NCBI GenBank assembly: GCA_023258975.1
Contig: JAHFRD010000006.1
Coordinates: 1-64,000, forward strand
Length of the DNA stretch: 64,000 bases
Direction of reading: 5' to 3'
Source of the DNA: Hydrogenophilales bacterium
GTDB lineage: Bacteria; Pseudomonadota; Gammaproteobacteria; Burkholderiales; Thiobacillaceae
This document shows positions 35,056-42,678 of this stretch, in pieces; the stretch's first letter is position 1; each line of letters starts with the position of its first letter. The position numbers were made by a program, and so were the translations under genes. The notes below the pieces were generated by a model. It made no database searches. It worked only from the letters and a program-made list of their open reading frames with translations, and was not told where the DNA came from.

Positions 35056-35709
35056 TTACTTCGCGGCGGGAGCGGCGGGAGCAACCGGGAAGAAGCCGGC
35101 GAACGGGTTGGCCATGTTGCCGTAGGTGGCGGGGTTCATGAAACCGCCCCAGGTGCCGTAGGTCTTGGGATCAGCAGCGGCGCCGGCCCATTGGGTGTAA
35201 AGGTTGGGGTTCAGGGGAGCCATCATCATGTTCATGTTGGCCGGAGCAATGGGAGCCATCGCCCAGTTCATGTACATGTTGGGGTTCAGGGGAGCCATCG
35301 CCATTTGCAGGACGCGGGGATCAAGAGGAGCCGACAGCCACTTCATGTACATGTTGGGGTTCATGAGGGGAGCCATGGCGGCGGTGTAGAAGTTGGGGTC
35401 CATGGAAGCGGCCAGCCACTTCATGTACATGTTCGGGTCGATAAAGGCGGCGTAGGACTTCAGGATGTCGGGAGACATGCCGGCTTGAGCCATCTTGGTG
35501 AAGGTGGCGGGATCCATGCCCTTTTGCATCAGGATGATGGCGGTGGCGGGATCCATCATGTTGGTCATGGCGGCGACGGCGGCCTTGGGATCCTTGGCGA
35601 CGTCGGCAACCTTGGCGGGGTCCAGCAGCTTGGTGGCGGTTTGTTCCGGGGTATCGGCAAAGGCGGAGGTGGCAAGCATGGCCAGAACCAGGGCAGAGAT
35701 CTTCATCAT
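35056..35709 (-). CDS. Secreted Met-rich repeat protein of unknown function
   Basis: A 217-residue exported protein with a signal peptide cleaved after about A18. The mature part has imperfect repeats of about 25 residues built on (D/N)-P-N-x-Y-x-x-W (DPNMYMKWL, NPNMYMKWL, NPNMYMNWA, NPNLYTQWA), separated by MAPL-type linkers, and an Ala/Pro tail. About 28 of 217 residues are methionine and there is no cysteine. The N-terminal third is a helical DPAT-repeat region (MMDPATAIILMQKGMDPATF). AGGAG precedes the start, and own promoter and terminator imply a strongly expressed single gene. I do not recognise a family. Metal binding or methionine-based oxidant scavenging are possibilities only. Confidence 0.75.
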   Translation of the reverse strand: MMKISALVLAMLATSAFADTPEQTATKLLDPAKVADVAKDPKAAVAAMTNMMDPATAIILMQKGMDPATFTKMAQAGMSPDILKSYAAFIDPNMYMKWLAASMDPNFYTAAMAPLMNPNMYMKWLSAPLDPRVLQMAMAPLNPNMYMNWAMAPIAPANMNMMMAPLNPNLYTQWAGAAADPKTYGTWGGFMNPATYGNMANPFAGFFPVAPAAPAAK

Positions 35710-35769
35710 GGGACTACTCCTAAAACGTTGATAAGAAAGAGGAAACTTTGAATCGAAACTTGAGCGCTC

Positions 35770-35798
35770 AGTATATTTCCGAATATTAGAACATTCGA
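35770..35798 (-). promoter_or_regulatory. Sigma70-like promoter of the Met-rich gene
   Basis: On the minus strand: TCGAAT (-35, 3/6), 17 bp, TATACT (-10, 5/6), with a leader of about 55 nt before the ATG at 35709. The surrounding 35,710-35,885 is AT-rich compared with its neighbours. The gap up to 36,050 holds no recognised gene. Confidence 0.4.
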
Positions 35799-35888
35799 CT
35801 GCTCACTCTGCTGCCCCGTGCCCATCTCTAAATTATGTTGCAATAACGCAACATTCCTATTTCACAACAATCCGGTAAGGGCGGCTTT

Positions 35889-35920
35889 CGCAACTTGCCC
35901 GTTGGTATGGACAAGTTGCG
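35889..35920. repeat. Hairpin CGCAACTTG/CAAGTTGCG
   Basis: A 9-bp perfect inverted repeat with a 14-nt loop in the gap between the Met-rich gene and uvrD. A related GTTGC/GCAAC pair occurs 40-50 bp to the left. No U tract follows, so it is not an obvious terminator. Confidence 0.4.
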
Positions 35921-36050
35921 GGCAGTCTATCCCAGGCCCTATTTCATTCTTGTTGTTTGCCAGCCATCCACCGCAGTAACACCGATTGGAGTCGTGGCTA
36001 AACCACACTCGGGGGATGTGCGGCCTATTCACGGTGGCCGCGTTGCCGCG

Positions 36051-38210
36051 CTACACCGCTTCCAGCTTGGCGTACTGGAGGAGGAACGCCTTCTCGCCGA
36101 TCTTGGGGAAATTGATCTTGATTTCCATGTCCGGCGCCTGGCCCTGGTAGCCGGCGACCACGCCTTCGCCGTAGCGGGCGTGGCTGACGCGGCTGCCGAT
36201 CTTGAACGGGACGTCGGCCAGGCGGCGGGGCGGCGGCGGCGCGGCGGGGGTGATCTTGCGGGTGACGAAATTCGTGGCCGTGGCCGATGAGGCCGGCGCG
36301 GGCGCGGCGACGTGGTTGGATAGTGAGTGCACTAGTTTCTCCGGTATTTCTTCCAGAAAGCGGGATGGCAGGCCGTAACGCACCTGGCCGTGCAGCATTC
36401 TGGATTGTGCATGGGTCAGGTAGAGCTGTTTGCGCGCACGGGTGAGGGCGACGTACATGAGGCGGCGTTCTTCTTCCAGGCCGTCGGGCTCGGATAGGGC
36501 GCGTTCGTTCGGGAACAGGCCTTCTTCCAGGCCGGTGATGAAGACGCTATGGAATTCCAGGCCCTTGGCGGCATGCACGGTCATGAGCTGCACCGCGTCC
36601 TGGCCCTGGGCGGCTTCGTGTTCGCCGGCTTCCAGGGCGGCATGGCCGAGAAAACCTTCCAGGCTCTGGTCGTCGCTTTCCTGGGCATACGCGGCGGCGG
36701 CGGTGGCGAGTTCTTCCAGGTTTTCCACCCGGTCTTCGCCGTCCTTCTCATTCCGGTAGAACTCCAGCAGGCCGCAGCGGGAGACGACGTGATCCACCTG
36801 CTCGGCCAGAGGCAGGCCGGTGATTTCGCCGCGCAGGGCCTCAATCAGCAGGACGAAGGGGGCGTATTTCTTGTTGCCGTCCTTGCCGCTCGCGCAGGCC
36901 GTCGCCCAGAGACTGGCGCCACTCGCGCCGGCCTGCTCGCCGAGCATTGCCAGACTGCGATCACCGATGCCACGCGCCGGAAAGTTGACCACTCTGAGGA
37001 AGGCATTGTCGTCCTCCGGGTTGGCCGCCATGCGCAGGTAGGCGAGGGCGTGCTTGATTTCGGCGCGCTCGAAAAACCTGAGGCCGCCGTAGACACGGTA
37101 AGGAATCGAAGCCGAGAACAGGGCGTGTTCGAGGCCGCGCGAGAGGGCGTTGGCGCGGTAGAGCACGGCCATGTCGATGTATTTGTCCCCATCGAGGCGG
37201 CGACTCCGGATTTCCTCGACGATGAAATCCGCTTCCTCGCGCTCGTTGTAGGCCCGCAAATGGCGGATGGGTTCACCCTTGCCGGCATCCGTCCACAGAT
37301 CCTTGCCCAGGCGCCCCTCATTATTGCTGATGACCGCATTGGCGGCATCGAGGATGGTGGAAAGCGAGCGGTAGTTGCGGGTCAGCTTGATCGGCGCGGC
37401 GATGGCGAAATCGTCCATCAACTGCTGCATGTTGCCCACGTTGGCGCCGCGAAAGGCGTAGATCGACTGGTCGTCGTCACCCACCGCGAACAGGCTGGAG
37501 TCCGGCCCTTTCAGCAACTTCAGCCATTCGTATTGCAGGCGGCTGGTGTCCTGGAATTCGTCCACCAGGATGTGGCGGAAACGTTCCTGGTAGTGCTCGC
37601 GCAACAAGGCGTTGCGGGACAGCAGTTCGTGGGCGCGCAGCAGCAGTTCGGCGAAATCCGCCGCGCCTTCGCGCTGGCATTGCGCGTCGTAGGCGGCGTA
37701 GTAATCGACCATGTTGCGGCTGATCGGATCCCAGGCTTCCACCTTGTCGGCGCGCAGGCCGGCCTCCTTGTTCCGGTTGATGAAGCTTTGCACCTGGCGC
37801 GGGTCGTAGAGATCGGTGTTGACGTTGTGCGCGCGCAAACAGCGTTTCACGGCGGAAAGCTGGTCGCTGGAATCGAGGATGGTGAACAGTTGCGACAGCC
37901 CGGCCTCGCGGTGATGCGTGCGCAACAAGCGGTTGCACAGGCCGTGGAAGGTGCCGACCCACATGCCGCGGGTATTGATGGGCAGCATCGCGGTCAACCG
38001 GGTGAGCATCTCCTTCGCCGCCTTGTTGGTGAAAGTTACCGCCAGCAGGCCCATCGGCGAGACCTGTCGTTCCTGGATCAGCCAGGCGATGCGGGTGGTC
38101 AGCACGCGGGTCTTGCCGGAACCGGCGCCAGCCAGGACGAGCGCGGAAGAAGGCGCGGTGACGGCGGCGAGTTGGTCGGGATTGAGTCCGGAAAGCAGTT
38201 CAGAAGGCAT
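36051..38210 (-). CDS. uvrD: UvrD/Rep-family ATP-dependent 3'-5' DNA helicase
   Basis: A 719-residue superfamily 1A helicase. Walker A is AGAGSGKTRVLTTR, then VTFTNKAAKEM (Ia), LVDEFQDTS (II), GDDDQSIYAFRGA (III), LTRNYRS (IV) and VALTRARKQLYLTHAQSR (VI). The C-terminal tudor-like UvrD/PcrA domain is present (VSHARYGEGVVAGYQGQAPD). It acts in mismatch and nucleotide excision repair. Start MPSELLSGLNPDQLAAV at 38210. The C-terminal domain favours UvrD over Rep. Confidence 0.93.
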   Translation of the reverse strand: MPSELLSGLNPDQLAAVTAPSSALVLAGAGSGKTRVLTTRIAWLIQERQVSPMGLLAVTFTNKAAKEMLTRLTAMLPINTRGMWVGTFHGLCNRLLRTHHREAGLSQLFTILDSSDQLSAVKRCLRAHNVNTDLYDPRQVQSFINRNKEAGLRADKVEAWDPISRNMVDYYAAYDAQCQREGAADFAELLLRAHELLSRNALLREHYQERFRHILVDEFQDTSRLQYEWLKLLKGPDSSLFAVGDDDQSIYAFRGANVGNMQQLMDDFAIAAPIKLTRNYRSLSTILDAANAVISNNEGRLGKDLWTDAGKGEPIRHLRAYNEREEADFIVEEIRSRRLDGDKYIDMAVLYRANALSRGLEHALFSASIPYRVYGGLRFFERAEIKHALAYLRMAANPEDDNAFLRVVNFPARGIGDRSLAMLGEQAGASGASLWATACASGKDGNKKYAPFVLLIEALRGEITGLPLAEQVDHVVSRCGLLEFYRNEKDGEDRVENLEELATAAAAYAQESDDQSLEGFLGHAALEAGEHEAAQGQDAVQLMTVHAAKGLEFHSVFITGLEEGLFPNERALSEPDGLEEERRLMYVALTRARKQLYLTHAQSRMLHGQVRYGLPSRFLEEIPEKLVHSLSNHVAAPAPASSATATNFVTRKITPAAPPPPRRLADVPFKIGSRVSHARYGEGVVAGYQGQAPDMEIKINFPKIGEKAFLLQYAKLEAV

Positions 38211-38326
38211 GTATTGATGGGGCGGCTGGTAAGGATATGCCGTGGATGCGGGCGGGAAGGCAAAGCAAAACGCGCCCATCATCTCACGTAGGCGCGCTCG
38301 GTTGCCGATTGATGCGTCCGCGCGTT

Positions 38327-38347
38327 GTTCGCGGACATCCCGCGAAC
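38327..38347. promoter_or_regulatory. Palindrome GTTCGCGG-ACATC-CCGCGAAC upstream of uvrD
   Basis: 8-bp perfect arms, 117 bp before the uvrD start and 53 bp after the dgkA stop. It does not match the CTGT-N8-ACAG SOS box of betaproteobacteria. Could be an operator or a GC-rich hairpin. Confidence 0.3.
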
Positions 38348-38399
38348 GGGCCGAAATGGGCGCGGACGGCACGCGAACAAACGAATTCGGCCCAACGAT

Positions 38400-38768
38400 T
38401 TACGTGAACAGATGCGGCAAAAAAACCAGTGCTCCGATGGCGGCGGCGGTGATGGCGAGGATCAGCACGGCGCCCGCAGCCACGTCCTTGGCCCGCCCGA
38501 CGTCCGCGTTGAATTCCGGTGCAAGCGCGTCGGCCAGGGCCTCCACGGCGGTATTCATGGCCTCGGCCGCGAGCACCAGGCCGATGGCCAGGGTCAGCCA
38601 GCACCACTCCCAGCGCGTGACTTTGTAATGAATGCCGGCGGCGATGACTGCGGCGGCGGCGGCCAGATGGATCCAGGCGTTGTGCTGGGTGGCGAAGAGA
38701 TAGGCCACGCCGCGTCCGGCATGGACGAAACCCCTGGCGCGGGCTGCGAGCGAGAAGCGGCGGGTCAC
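38400..38768 (-). CDS. dgkA: Diacylglycerol/undecaprenol kinase family protein
   Basis: A 122-residue inner-membrane kinase with three helices and the family signature EAMNTAVEALADAL plus an N-terminal amphipathic region (GRGVAYLFATQHNAWIH). The pattern is closer to the undecaprenol-kinase-like branch than to E. coli DgkA. I chose the GTG at 38768, 7 bp after the upstream stop; a longer TTG-started form would overlap that gene. Its role is recycling lipid carriers. Confidence 0.85.
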   Translation of the reverse strand: MTRRFSLAARARGFVHAGRGVAYLFATQHNAWIHLAAAAAVIAAGIHYKVTRWEWCWLTLAIGLVLAAEAMNTAVEALADALAPEFNADVGRAKDVAAGAVLILAITAAAIGALVFLPHLFT

Positions 38769-38775
38769 GCTTGCA

Positions 38776-40413
38776 CTACTCGTCGGCGTGTAGGGCAACC
38801 AGGCTCAACGCCACCGCCTCCGCCACCTTGAGGCCGTCCACGGCGGCGGAGAGGATGCCGCCGGCATAGCCCGCGCCTTCTCCGGCCGGGTAGAGGCCAC
38901 GGGTGTTCAGGCTCTGGCAGTCGGCATCGCGGGTCAGGCGGATGGGTGAGGAAGTGCGCGTTTCCACGCCGGTCAGCACCGCGTCGTCCATCGCGAAACC
39001 GCGAATCTGCCTGTCGAACGCGGGCAGGGCCTCGCGCAGGGTGGCGATGACGTAGTCCGGCAGGCAGGTGGAGAGGTCGGTCCAGCGCACGCCGGGCGTG
39101 TAGGAGGGAATCACCGCGCCGGGGCCGGTGGAGGGGCGGCCGGCGAGGAAATCGCCGACTTTCTGCGCCGGGGCGGCGTAGGTCTCGCCGCCGGCGCGGA
39201 ACGCGGCTTCTTCCCACTGGCGCTGGAAATCCATGCCGGCGAGGGGGTTGCCGTTCACGTCGCCGGGAAAATCCCGTGGTTCGATGCCCACCACCAGCGC
39301 TGCGTTGGCGTTGCGTTCGTTGCGGGAATACTGGCTCATGCCGTTGGTGACGACCCGTCCCGCTTCCGAGGTGGCGGCGACCACGGTGCCGCCCGGACAC
39401 ATGCAGAAGCTGTAGGCGGAACGGCCGTTGCCGGCGTGGTACACCAGTTTGTAATCGGCGGCGCCGAGCGTGGCGTTACCGGCGAATGCGCCGAAGCGGC
39501 AGGAGTCGATCAGCGCTTGCGGATGTTCGATGCGGAATCCCATCGAGAACGCCTTCGGCTCGATGTGAACGCCGCGCTCATGCAGCATCCTGAAGGTATC
39601 GCGGGCGCTGTGGCCCACCGCGAGAATGACGTGGTCGGCGGCGATGCGTTCACCGTCGGCCAGAATCACCGCGCGAATCCGACGCCCCTCCGCGCCCTCC
39701 TCGATCTCCACATCCGCCATCCGGCTCTGGAAGCGGATTTCGCCACCCAGCGATTCGATGCCGGCGCGCATGTGTTCCACCATCGTCACCAGGCGGAAGG
39801 TGCCGATGTGCGGTTTGCTGACATACAGGATTTCCTCCGGCGCCCCGGCCTTGACGAACTCCTCCAGCACACGGCGCGCGCGGTGGCGCGGATCCTTGAT
39901 CTGGCTGTAGAGCTTGCCGTCGGAGAACGTGCCGGCGCCGCCCTCGCCGAACTGCACATTGGATTCCGGATTCAGCTCGCCCTTGCGCCACAGCCCCCAG
40001 GTATCCCTGGTGCGCTCGCGCACCGCCTTGCCGCGCTCCAGGAGGATTGGCCGAAACCCCATCTGCGCCAGCACCAGGCCAGCCAGCAGCCCGCAGGGGC
40101 CGGTTCCGACGATGACCGGACGCGAGGCCAACCCCTCCCGGGCGCGCGTGACGAAGCGGTAGGCCATGTCCGGCGTGGGTTGGACATGCGGATCCTGGCG
40201 CAGGCGCTTGAGCAACGCGGCCTCGTCCTTGACTTCCACATCCAGGCTGTAGATGAGGAAGATCGCGGCGCGCTTGCGCGCGTCGTAACCGCGCCGGTGG
40301 ATGCGGAAACCCAGCAACTGGCTGGCGGGGATGCCCAGTTTCCCGAGGATGGCGGCCGCGAGATCGGCTTCGGGATGGTCGAGGGGGAGTTTGACTTCGG
40401 TTAATCGCAACAT
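38776..40413 (-). CDS. NAD(P)/FAD-dependent dehydrogenase (COG2509-like)
   Basis: A 545-residue flavoprotein. An N-terminal domain of about 95 residues (FRIHRRGYDARKRAAIFLIY) precedes the FAD-binding fold (PVIVGTGPCGLLAGLVLAQM). A VQFGEGGAGTFSDGKLYSQI segment and VILAVGHSARDTFRML follow, with the C-terminal CPGGTVVAATSEAGRVV region. This is the large uncharacterised dehydrogenase family often annotated as FAD-dependent dehydrogenase; substrate unknown. It is transcribed with dgkA downstream. Confidence 0.85.
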   Translation of the reverse strand: MLRLTEVKLPLDHPEADLAAAILGKLGIPASQLLGFRIHRRGYDARKRAAIFLIYSLDVEVKDEAALLKRLRQDPHVQPTPDMAYRFVTRAREGLASRPVIVGTGPCGLLAGLVLAQMGFRPILLERGKAVRERTRDTWGLWRKGELNPESNVQFGEGGAGTFSDGKLYSQIKDPRHRARRVLEEFVKAGAPEEILYVSKPHIGTFRLVTMVEHMRAGIESLGGEIRFQSRMADVEIEEGAEGRRIRAVILADGERIAADHVILAVGHSARDTFRMLHERGVHIEPKAFSMGFRIEHPQALIDSCRFGAFAGNATLGAADYKLVYHAGNGRSAYSFCMCPGGTVVAATSEAGRVVTNGMSQYSRNERNANAALVVGIEPRDFPGDVNGNPLAGMDFQRQWEEAAFRAGGETYAAPAQKVGDFLAGRPSTGPGAVIPSYTPGVRWTDLSTCLPDYVIATLREALPAFDRQIRGFAMDDAVLTGVETRTSSPIRLTRDADCQSLNTRGLYPAGEGAGYAGGILSAAVDGLKVAEAVALSLVALHADE

Positions 40414-40611
40414 GGAGTTACAAGCGCTTTACTTTGAGGCCGGCAACACGCCGAAACGCGGCATCACCAGTGAATGACACAGGGTCGCCGCCGAGCCGCG
40501 GGCAACCGCTTGCGGGGCGTCCGGCGCGCGATCCATGCCGCGCCAGAATCCCCGTCTCCAGCCCGATCACTTTCCGCAACGCGAAGCGCGTCCGCCGGGC
40601 CAGGCTTGAGT
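40414..40611 (-). other. Gap with an open, startless frame
   Basis: About 200 bp between the flavoprotein and the CXXC gene. The minus strand is open in one frame for 48 or more codons, ending LGGDPVSFTGDAAFRRVAGL and VKRL before TAA. The ending recalls a PIN-domain C-terminus, but no acidic active-site motif or start is present. I treat it as an unresolved remnant. Confidence 0.25.
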
Positions 40612-40908
40612 TCAGTCGATTTCGTCGCGCATGACCTCGGTCATGCTGATGCCGACGAACAGGCGTTCTTCCAGCACGTTGCGCATGGAGCGCATGCGCT
40701 CGAAGCAGGCCGCGCAGATGTGCTGGCCGTCATCCGCGATCACCCAGCCGGCGAGTTTCGCTTCGTTGTCGATGCCGTCGAACCAGGCGCGGCCATCGGT
40801 CAGGCGGCGCCCATCGCGGCTGTCGCGGCCGGTGGTGCGGCGCATTTCGATGGAACGCAGTGCCAGCGGATTGCAGATGTCGCAAAAAATGAAGCTGCGG
40901 CGCGCCAT
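40612..40908 (-). CDS. Small CXXC (zinc-ribbon-like) protein
   Basis: A 98-residue protein with two CXXC pairs, CDIC (residues 9-12) and CAAC (in HICAACFERMRS), suitable for one zinc ion. A basic middle region (RRTTGRDSRDGRRLTDGRAW) precedes the second pair. Function unknown. Start MARRSFIFCDICN at 40908 puts the first pair near the N-terminus. Confidence 0.7.
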   Translation of the reverse strand: MARRSFIFCDICNPLALRSIEMRRTTGRDSRDGRRLTDGRAWFDGIDNEAKLAGWVIADDGQHICAACFERMRSMRNVLEERLFVGISMTEVMRDEID

Positions 40909-41028
40909 GTTCGTCTCTCGGAGTGGGGACCGGCGGCAAGGATAGTCCGTACCGGCAAGCCGGGCCAAGTGGTTTAACCGTCGGCTGCTAGAATCGCCGC
41001 CTCTTCCAATAACCAAGAAAGTACAACC

Positions 41029-41853
41029 ATGGAACTACCCATCCTGCTCAAAGCCTTGATCCTCGGCCTCGTCGAGGGCGTCACTGAGTTCCTGCCGGTT
41101 TCCAGTACCGGCCACCTCATCCTCGCCGGCCAGTTGCTCGATTTCACCGGCGACAAGGCCAAGGTGTTCGAGGTCGCCATCCAGTTGGCCGCGATTCTCG
41201 CGGTGGTGTGGGAATACCGCGTCCGTCTCGGCCATGTCGCGGTTTCCATGACCCGGGAACCGGTGTCGCGACGCTTCGCCATGAACCTGATCGTGGCCTT
41301 CATGCCGGCCGCCGTGCTGGGCCTGTTGTTCCTCAAACAGATCAAGTTCTACCTGTTCAATCCGATCGTGGTGGCCTCCGCCTTCATCGTCGGCGGCCTG
41401 CTGATCCTCTGGGCGGAACGGCGCCAGCATGTGGTTCGGGTGCGGGAAGTGGAGGAGATGAGCTGGCGCGATGCCTTGAAGGTGGGATTCGCGCAGGCAC
41501 TGGCGATGATCCCCGGCACTTCGCGCTCCGGCGCCACCATCATCGGCGGCCTGTTCTTCGGATTGAGCCGCAAGGCGGCCACGGAGTTTTCCTTCTTTCT
41601 GGCCATCCCCACCATGTTCGCGGCCACCCTGTATGACGTATTCAAGCATCGCGAGCTGTTCAGCGCGGACGACCTCGGCCTGTTCGCGGTGGGCGGGGTG
41701 GCGTCCTTCCTCTCCGCCTTTCTGGTGGTGCGCGGCCTGATCCGTTTCATCAGCCGCCACGACTTCACGCTGTTTGCCTGGTACCGCATCGCCTTCGGCG
41801 TGGCGGTGCTGGCGACGCATTACCTGGGAATCATCCACTGGGCGGCGGACTGA
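41029..41853 (+). CDS. uppP: Undecaprenyl-diphosphatase UppP (BacA)
   Basis: A 274-residue polytopic membrane phosphatase that recycles undecaprenyl pyrophosphate for cell-wall synthesis. Both signature motifs are intact: [17 protein letters not shown] near the N-terminus and [15 protein letters not shown] in the middle. A single gene, convergent with the next. Confidence 0.96.
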   Translation: MELPILLKALILGLVEGVTEFLPVSSTGHLILAGQLLDFTGDKAKVFEVAIQLAAILAVVWEYRVRLGHVAVSMTREPVSRRFAMNLIVAFMPAAVLGLLFLKQIKFYLFNPIVVASAFIVGGLLILWAERRQHVVRVREVEEMSWRDALKVGFAQALAMIPGTSRSGATIIGGLFFGLSRKAATEFSFFLAIPTMFAATLYDVFKHRELFSADDLGLFAVGGVASFLSAFLVVRGLIRFISRHDFTLFAWYRIAFGVAVLATHYLGIIHWAAD

Positions 41854-41898
41854 GGCGAATCGCCGCGCGGCGCCGGCCTGGATGCCGCCGCCGCGAAC

Positions 41899-42678
41899 TC
41901 AGCGCCTTACCTGCCGATACCCCGGCGGCACCATGAAGAACTCATCCGGCACCGGGTCGGTGCTGGCGCTTTCATAGACCAGGTTGAGGTGCGTGCCCAT
42001 GCGCCGCGCGAGTTCGGCCATGCGGCCGCCGCCTTCGTATTTGAGTTCCACGTCGATGGCGCAGACCATGCCCTGGTTGAACAGGCGCCGCAGCACCTCA
42101 CCGAGCGCGCGGGTGTGGGTCGGCGAGTTTTTCGCGAGGGCGGGGAAACCGATCAGGAAATCCGGGGAATCCATCGCCTTGAAGAAAGCATGCAGGTCTT
42201 TCGACTCGCGCGTGTTGCGCGCCAGCCAGACTTTCCCGACAAGCTGAAGGAGCACTTTTTCCGGCCCCAGTTCGGCCGGCATGCTGGCATCCAGGGTGTT
42301 TTCCGCGCAGTTCCAGGTGCCCAGCGTGTGTTTCTGGCCAGTCGGTTCCAGCTCCAGCTTGAGATCCTTGTATGAGGCCTTGGCTTCCGGCGTGTTGGCG
42401 ACCGCGTTCATTTCATACACCTGCAACTGGCGCAGCGAGTGGTCGAGCGCGCTGATGTCGCGGCCCTCCAGATCGTAGATGTAGGTGTAGGCCTTGCCGC
42501 GGTCGAGCTGGTCGCGGCGCAACCAGGATTTCTTCAGGTAGACCCGCTCCTGGCTGGTGGAGGGCATGTTCATCGACATGATCGTGCTGCGGCCGTTGAG
42601 GGTGAGGTCGGCCGCCGCGGCCAGTGGCAGGAGCAGGGCAATGAGGCCAAGGCCGAGGCTGGAGCGAAGTGGGGTCAT
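41899..42678 (-). CDS. Periplasmic protein paired with an MMPL exporter
   Basis: A 259-residue protein with a signal peptide cleaved after about A22. The mature part is beta-rich (ADLTLNGRSTIMSMNMPSTS, YIYDLEGRDISALDHSLRQL) and may have the LolA/DUF4412-like lipoprotein-sorting fold often encoded beside MMPL transporters. Its start overlaps the exporter stop by 4 bp, so the two are coupled. Fold assignment is tentative. Confidence 0.7.
   Translation of the reverse strand: MTPLRSSLGLGLIALLLPLAAAADLTLNGRSTIMSMNMPSTSQERVYLKKSWLRRDQLDRGKAYTYIYDLEGRDISALDHSLRQLQVYEMNAVANTPEAKASYKDLKLELEPTGQKHTLGTWNCAENTLDASMPAELGPEKVLLQLVGKVWLARNTRESKDLHAFFKAMDSPDFLIGFPALAKNSPTHTRALGEVLRRLFNQGMVCAIDVELKYEGGGRMAELARRMGTHLNLVYESASTDPVPDEFFMVPPGYRQVRR

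Noticed and set aside
36549-38291. 580-codon plus-strand open frame opposite uvrD
   Set aside because: Antisense to a gene containing all helicase motifs; no independent ribosome site or domain.
40414-40611. VapC/PIN-domain toxin remnant
   Set aside because: The end of the open frame resembles a PIN C-terminus, but there is no start, no acidic catalytic residue and no antitoxin; kept only as an unresolved gap.
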